A DNA stretch of 33,832 nucleotides from Phycisphaerales bacterium (GTDB lineage: Bacteria; Planctomycetota; Phycisphaerae; Tepidisphaerales; Tepidisphaeraceae), in assembly GCA_028291615.1 (NCBI GenBank), contig JAQGHM010000389.1, forward strand, positions 1-33,832. Direction: 5' to 3'. How positions within the stretch are numbered: position 1 is the stretch's first letter; each line of letters opens with the position of its first letter. Shown here one piece after another: positions 32,761 through 33,832 of this stretch. Under the pieces are notes generated by a model, which was given only the letters and a program-made list of their open reading frames with translations, was not told the DNA's origin and did no database searches. A program made the translations under genes and the position numbers.

Positions 32761-33832
32761 GTGAGCGCGAGGATCCCATTACATGTTCTGGTAGTTGAGG
32801 ATTCCGACGACGGATGCACGTTGCTCGTGCGCAAGTTGCAGCACGGCGGCTACGAGGTTACGCATCGGCGCGTCGATTCGGCGCTTGAGCTGGGCGCCGC
32901 GCTTGATTTAGACCATTGGGACCTGGTGATTTCCGATTACAGCATGCCGGGATTCAATGGACTGCAGGCGTTGAAGCTGGTGCAGGAACACGGGCTCGAC
33001 GTGCCTTTTATCCTTGTTTCAGGTGCGATCGGTGAGGATGTGGCGGTTGAGGCGATGAACGCCGGCGCCCACGATTACGTCCTCAAGGATAATCTGGCGC
33101 GGCTCATCCCAGCGGTGACACGCGAGCTGCGCGAGGCGCAGATGCGGCATCAGCGCGCCTCGGCCGAGCAAAAATTGCGGGAACACGAGGAATCGATCCG
33201 CGAAAGCGAGGGACGATTCCGCCAGTTAGCCGAGAGCATCAATGAGGTGTTCTGGATCATCTCCGCGGACGGGCAGAAGATGATTTACATCAGCGCCCCC
33301 TACGAGGAGATCTGGGGACGACCGTGTCACGAATTGTATGCAAACCCCAGGGCGTGGCTTCAAGGCGTTCATCCGGACGATCGCGAACGGTTGGAAAAGG
33401 CGGTCTTCACCCAGAACGGCATGGCCGAGCGGATTGACGAAGAGTATCGGATCGTGCGGCCCGATGAAACGGTTCGCTGGGTCTCGGCCCGTGGCTTTCC
33501 CGTTCGCAACGAAGAGGGAAGGGTATACCGCGTCGCCGGCGTCTGCGAGGACATCACCGACCGCAGATGCGCCCAAGCTACGCTGCTGGAACACCAGCAG
33601 GAGTTAGAGCGAAAGAATCACCGACTTGCAGAGCTATACCAGACGGCCCAGAAGTTCGTAGACGACGTCTCTCACGAATTTCGCACGCCGCTGACGGTCA
33701 TTAAAGGATTCGCCGAGGCAATTAACGAAGGGCTGAGCGGGCCGATAAACCCGCAGCAGGGTGAATTCCTGGAGCTGATCCTGGACCGGTCGCGGGACTT
33801 AGCTCAAATGGTGGATGACCTGCTGGATTCGA
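32761..33832 (+). CDS. Histidine kinase with N-terminal REC and PAS, cut by the right window edge
   Basis: GTG at 32761 with AAGGAGG six bases upstream is a clear start; the gene runs off the right edge with about 357 residues visible. REC (about 5-125) has E12-D13, an acceptor Asp in LVISDYSMPGFNG and Lys in YVLKDNL. It belongs to the subfamily with FILVSGAIGEDVAVEAMNAG seen also at the N-terminus of the PAS hybrid kinase (6542-9886). A PAS domain follows (about 150-268, ending VAGVCEDITDR), a short coiled coil, then HisKA (DDVSHEFRTPLTVIKGF). From LLEHQ onward it is nearly identical to the HisKA of the kinase at 28562-31348. An HATPase is expected beyond the edge. Confidence 0.93.
   Translation, partial: MSARIPLHVLVVEDSDDGCTLLVRKLQHGGYEVTHRRVDSALELGAALDLDHWDLVISDYSMPGFNGLQALKLVQEHGLDVPFILVSGAIGEDVAVEAMNAGAHDYVLKDNLARLIPAVTRELREAQMRHQRASAEQKLREHEESIRESEGRFRQLAESINEVFWIISADGQKMIYISAPYEEIWGRPCHELYANPRAWLQGVHPDDRERLEKAVFTQNGMAERIDEEYRIVRPDETVRWVSARGFPVRNEEGRVYRVAGVCEDITDRRCAQATLLEHQQELERKNHRLAELYQTAQKFVDDVSHEFRTPLTVIKGFAEAINEGLSGPINPQQGEFLELILDRSRDLAQMVDDLLDS

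Overview
The window comes from a Gram-negative bacterium with a GC-rich genome. The best taxonomic hint is a planctomycete. A small exported protein near the left edge carries an early LE-D-R-K-LLS motif (residues 14-21), which is typical of surface proteins in Phycisphaerae/Tepidisphaera-like planctomycetes. The outer-membrane proteins (a TonB-dependent receptor, a DUF3570 barrel and an OmpA-type lipoprotein) confirm a double membrane. No rRNA, tRNA, CRISPR array or insertion sequence was seen.

Almost the whole window is a signalling island. I count 17 receiver (REC) domains, six histidine kinases, one CheA-type kinase, a chemoreceptor, CheB, CheR and two CheW proteins. There is also one diguanylate cyclase (GGDEF), one c-di-GMP phosphodiesterase (HD-GYP) and one HDOD regulator. 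None of the receivers is fused to a DNA-binding domain, so the visible outputs are c-di-GMP, receptor methylation and protein-protein signalling.

Layout. 1-1643 (minus): the LE-R-LLS protein followed by a DUF3570 barrel cut by the window edge. 1966-12572 (minus): a train of kinases and receivers (6-TM/CHASE3 kinase, Rcp1-like receiver, PAS hybrid kinase, REC-HD-GYP, CHASE hybrid kinase, REC-GGDEF). 13000-14835 (plus): a very GC-rich REC-HDOD gene. 14884-26176 (minus): an 11.3 kb, nine-gene, largely overlapping operon. 26416-31348: four single-domain receivers, a small hypothetical protein and a REC-GAF-PAS kinase. 31665-32570 (plus): an OmpA-domain lipoprotein. 32761-end (plus): a REC-PAS kinase cut by the right edge.

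The most interesting unit is the operon at 14884-26176. In order of transcription it encodes CheW, CheR with TPRs, CheW, a TonB-dependent outer-membrane receptor, a YfiR-family (DUF4154) periplasmic protein, a chemoreceptor with a CHASE8-like periplasmic domain, a CheA-REC hybrid, CheB and a REC-histidine kinase. The chemosensory part resembles the Wsp surface-sensing system. The receptor-YfiR-CHASE8 part resembles the input of the YfiBNR c-di-GMP system, but with the GGDEF output replaced by a chemoreceptor signalling domain. Four-base stop/start overlaps tie the TonB receptor to cheW and cheB to the terminal kinase. I infer a trans-envelope sensory path: outer-membrane ligand receptor, then YfiR, then CHASE8 chemoreceptor, then CheA/REC and possibly the REC-GGDEF protein. 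The OmpA lipoprotein at 31665 is a candidate YfiB-like partner. The domain calls come from reading the sequence; the wiring is inference.
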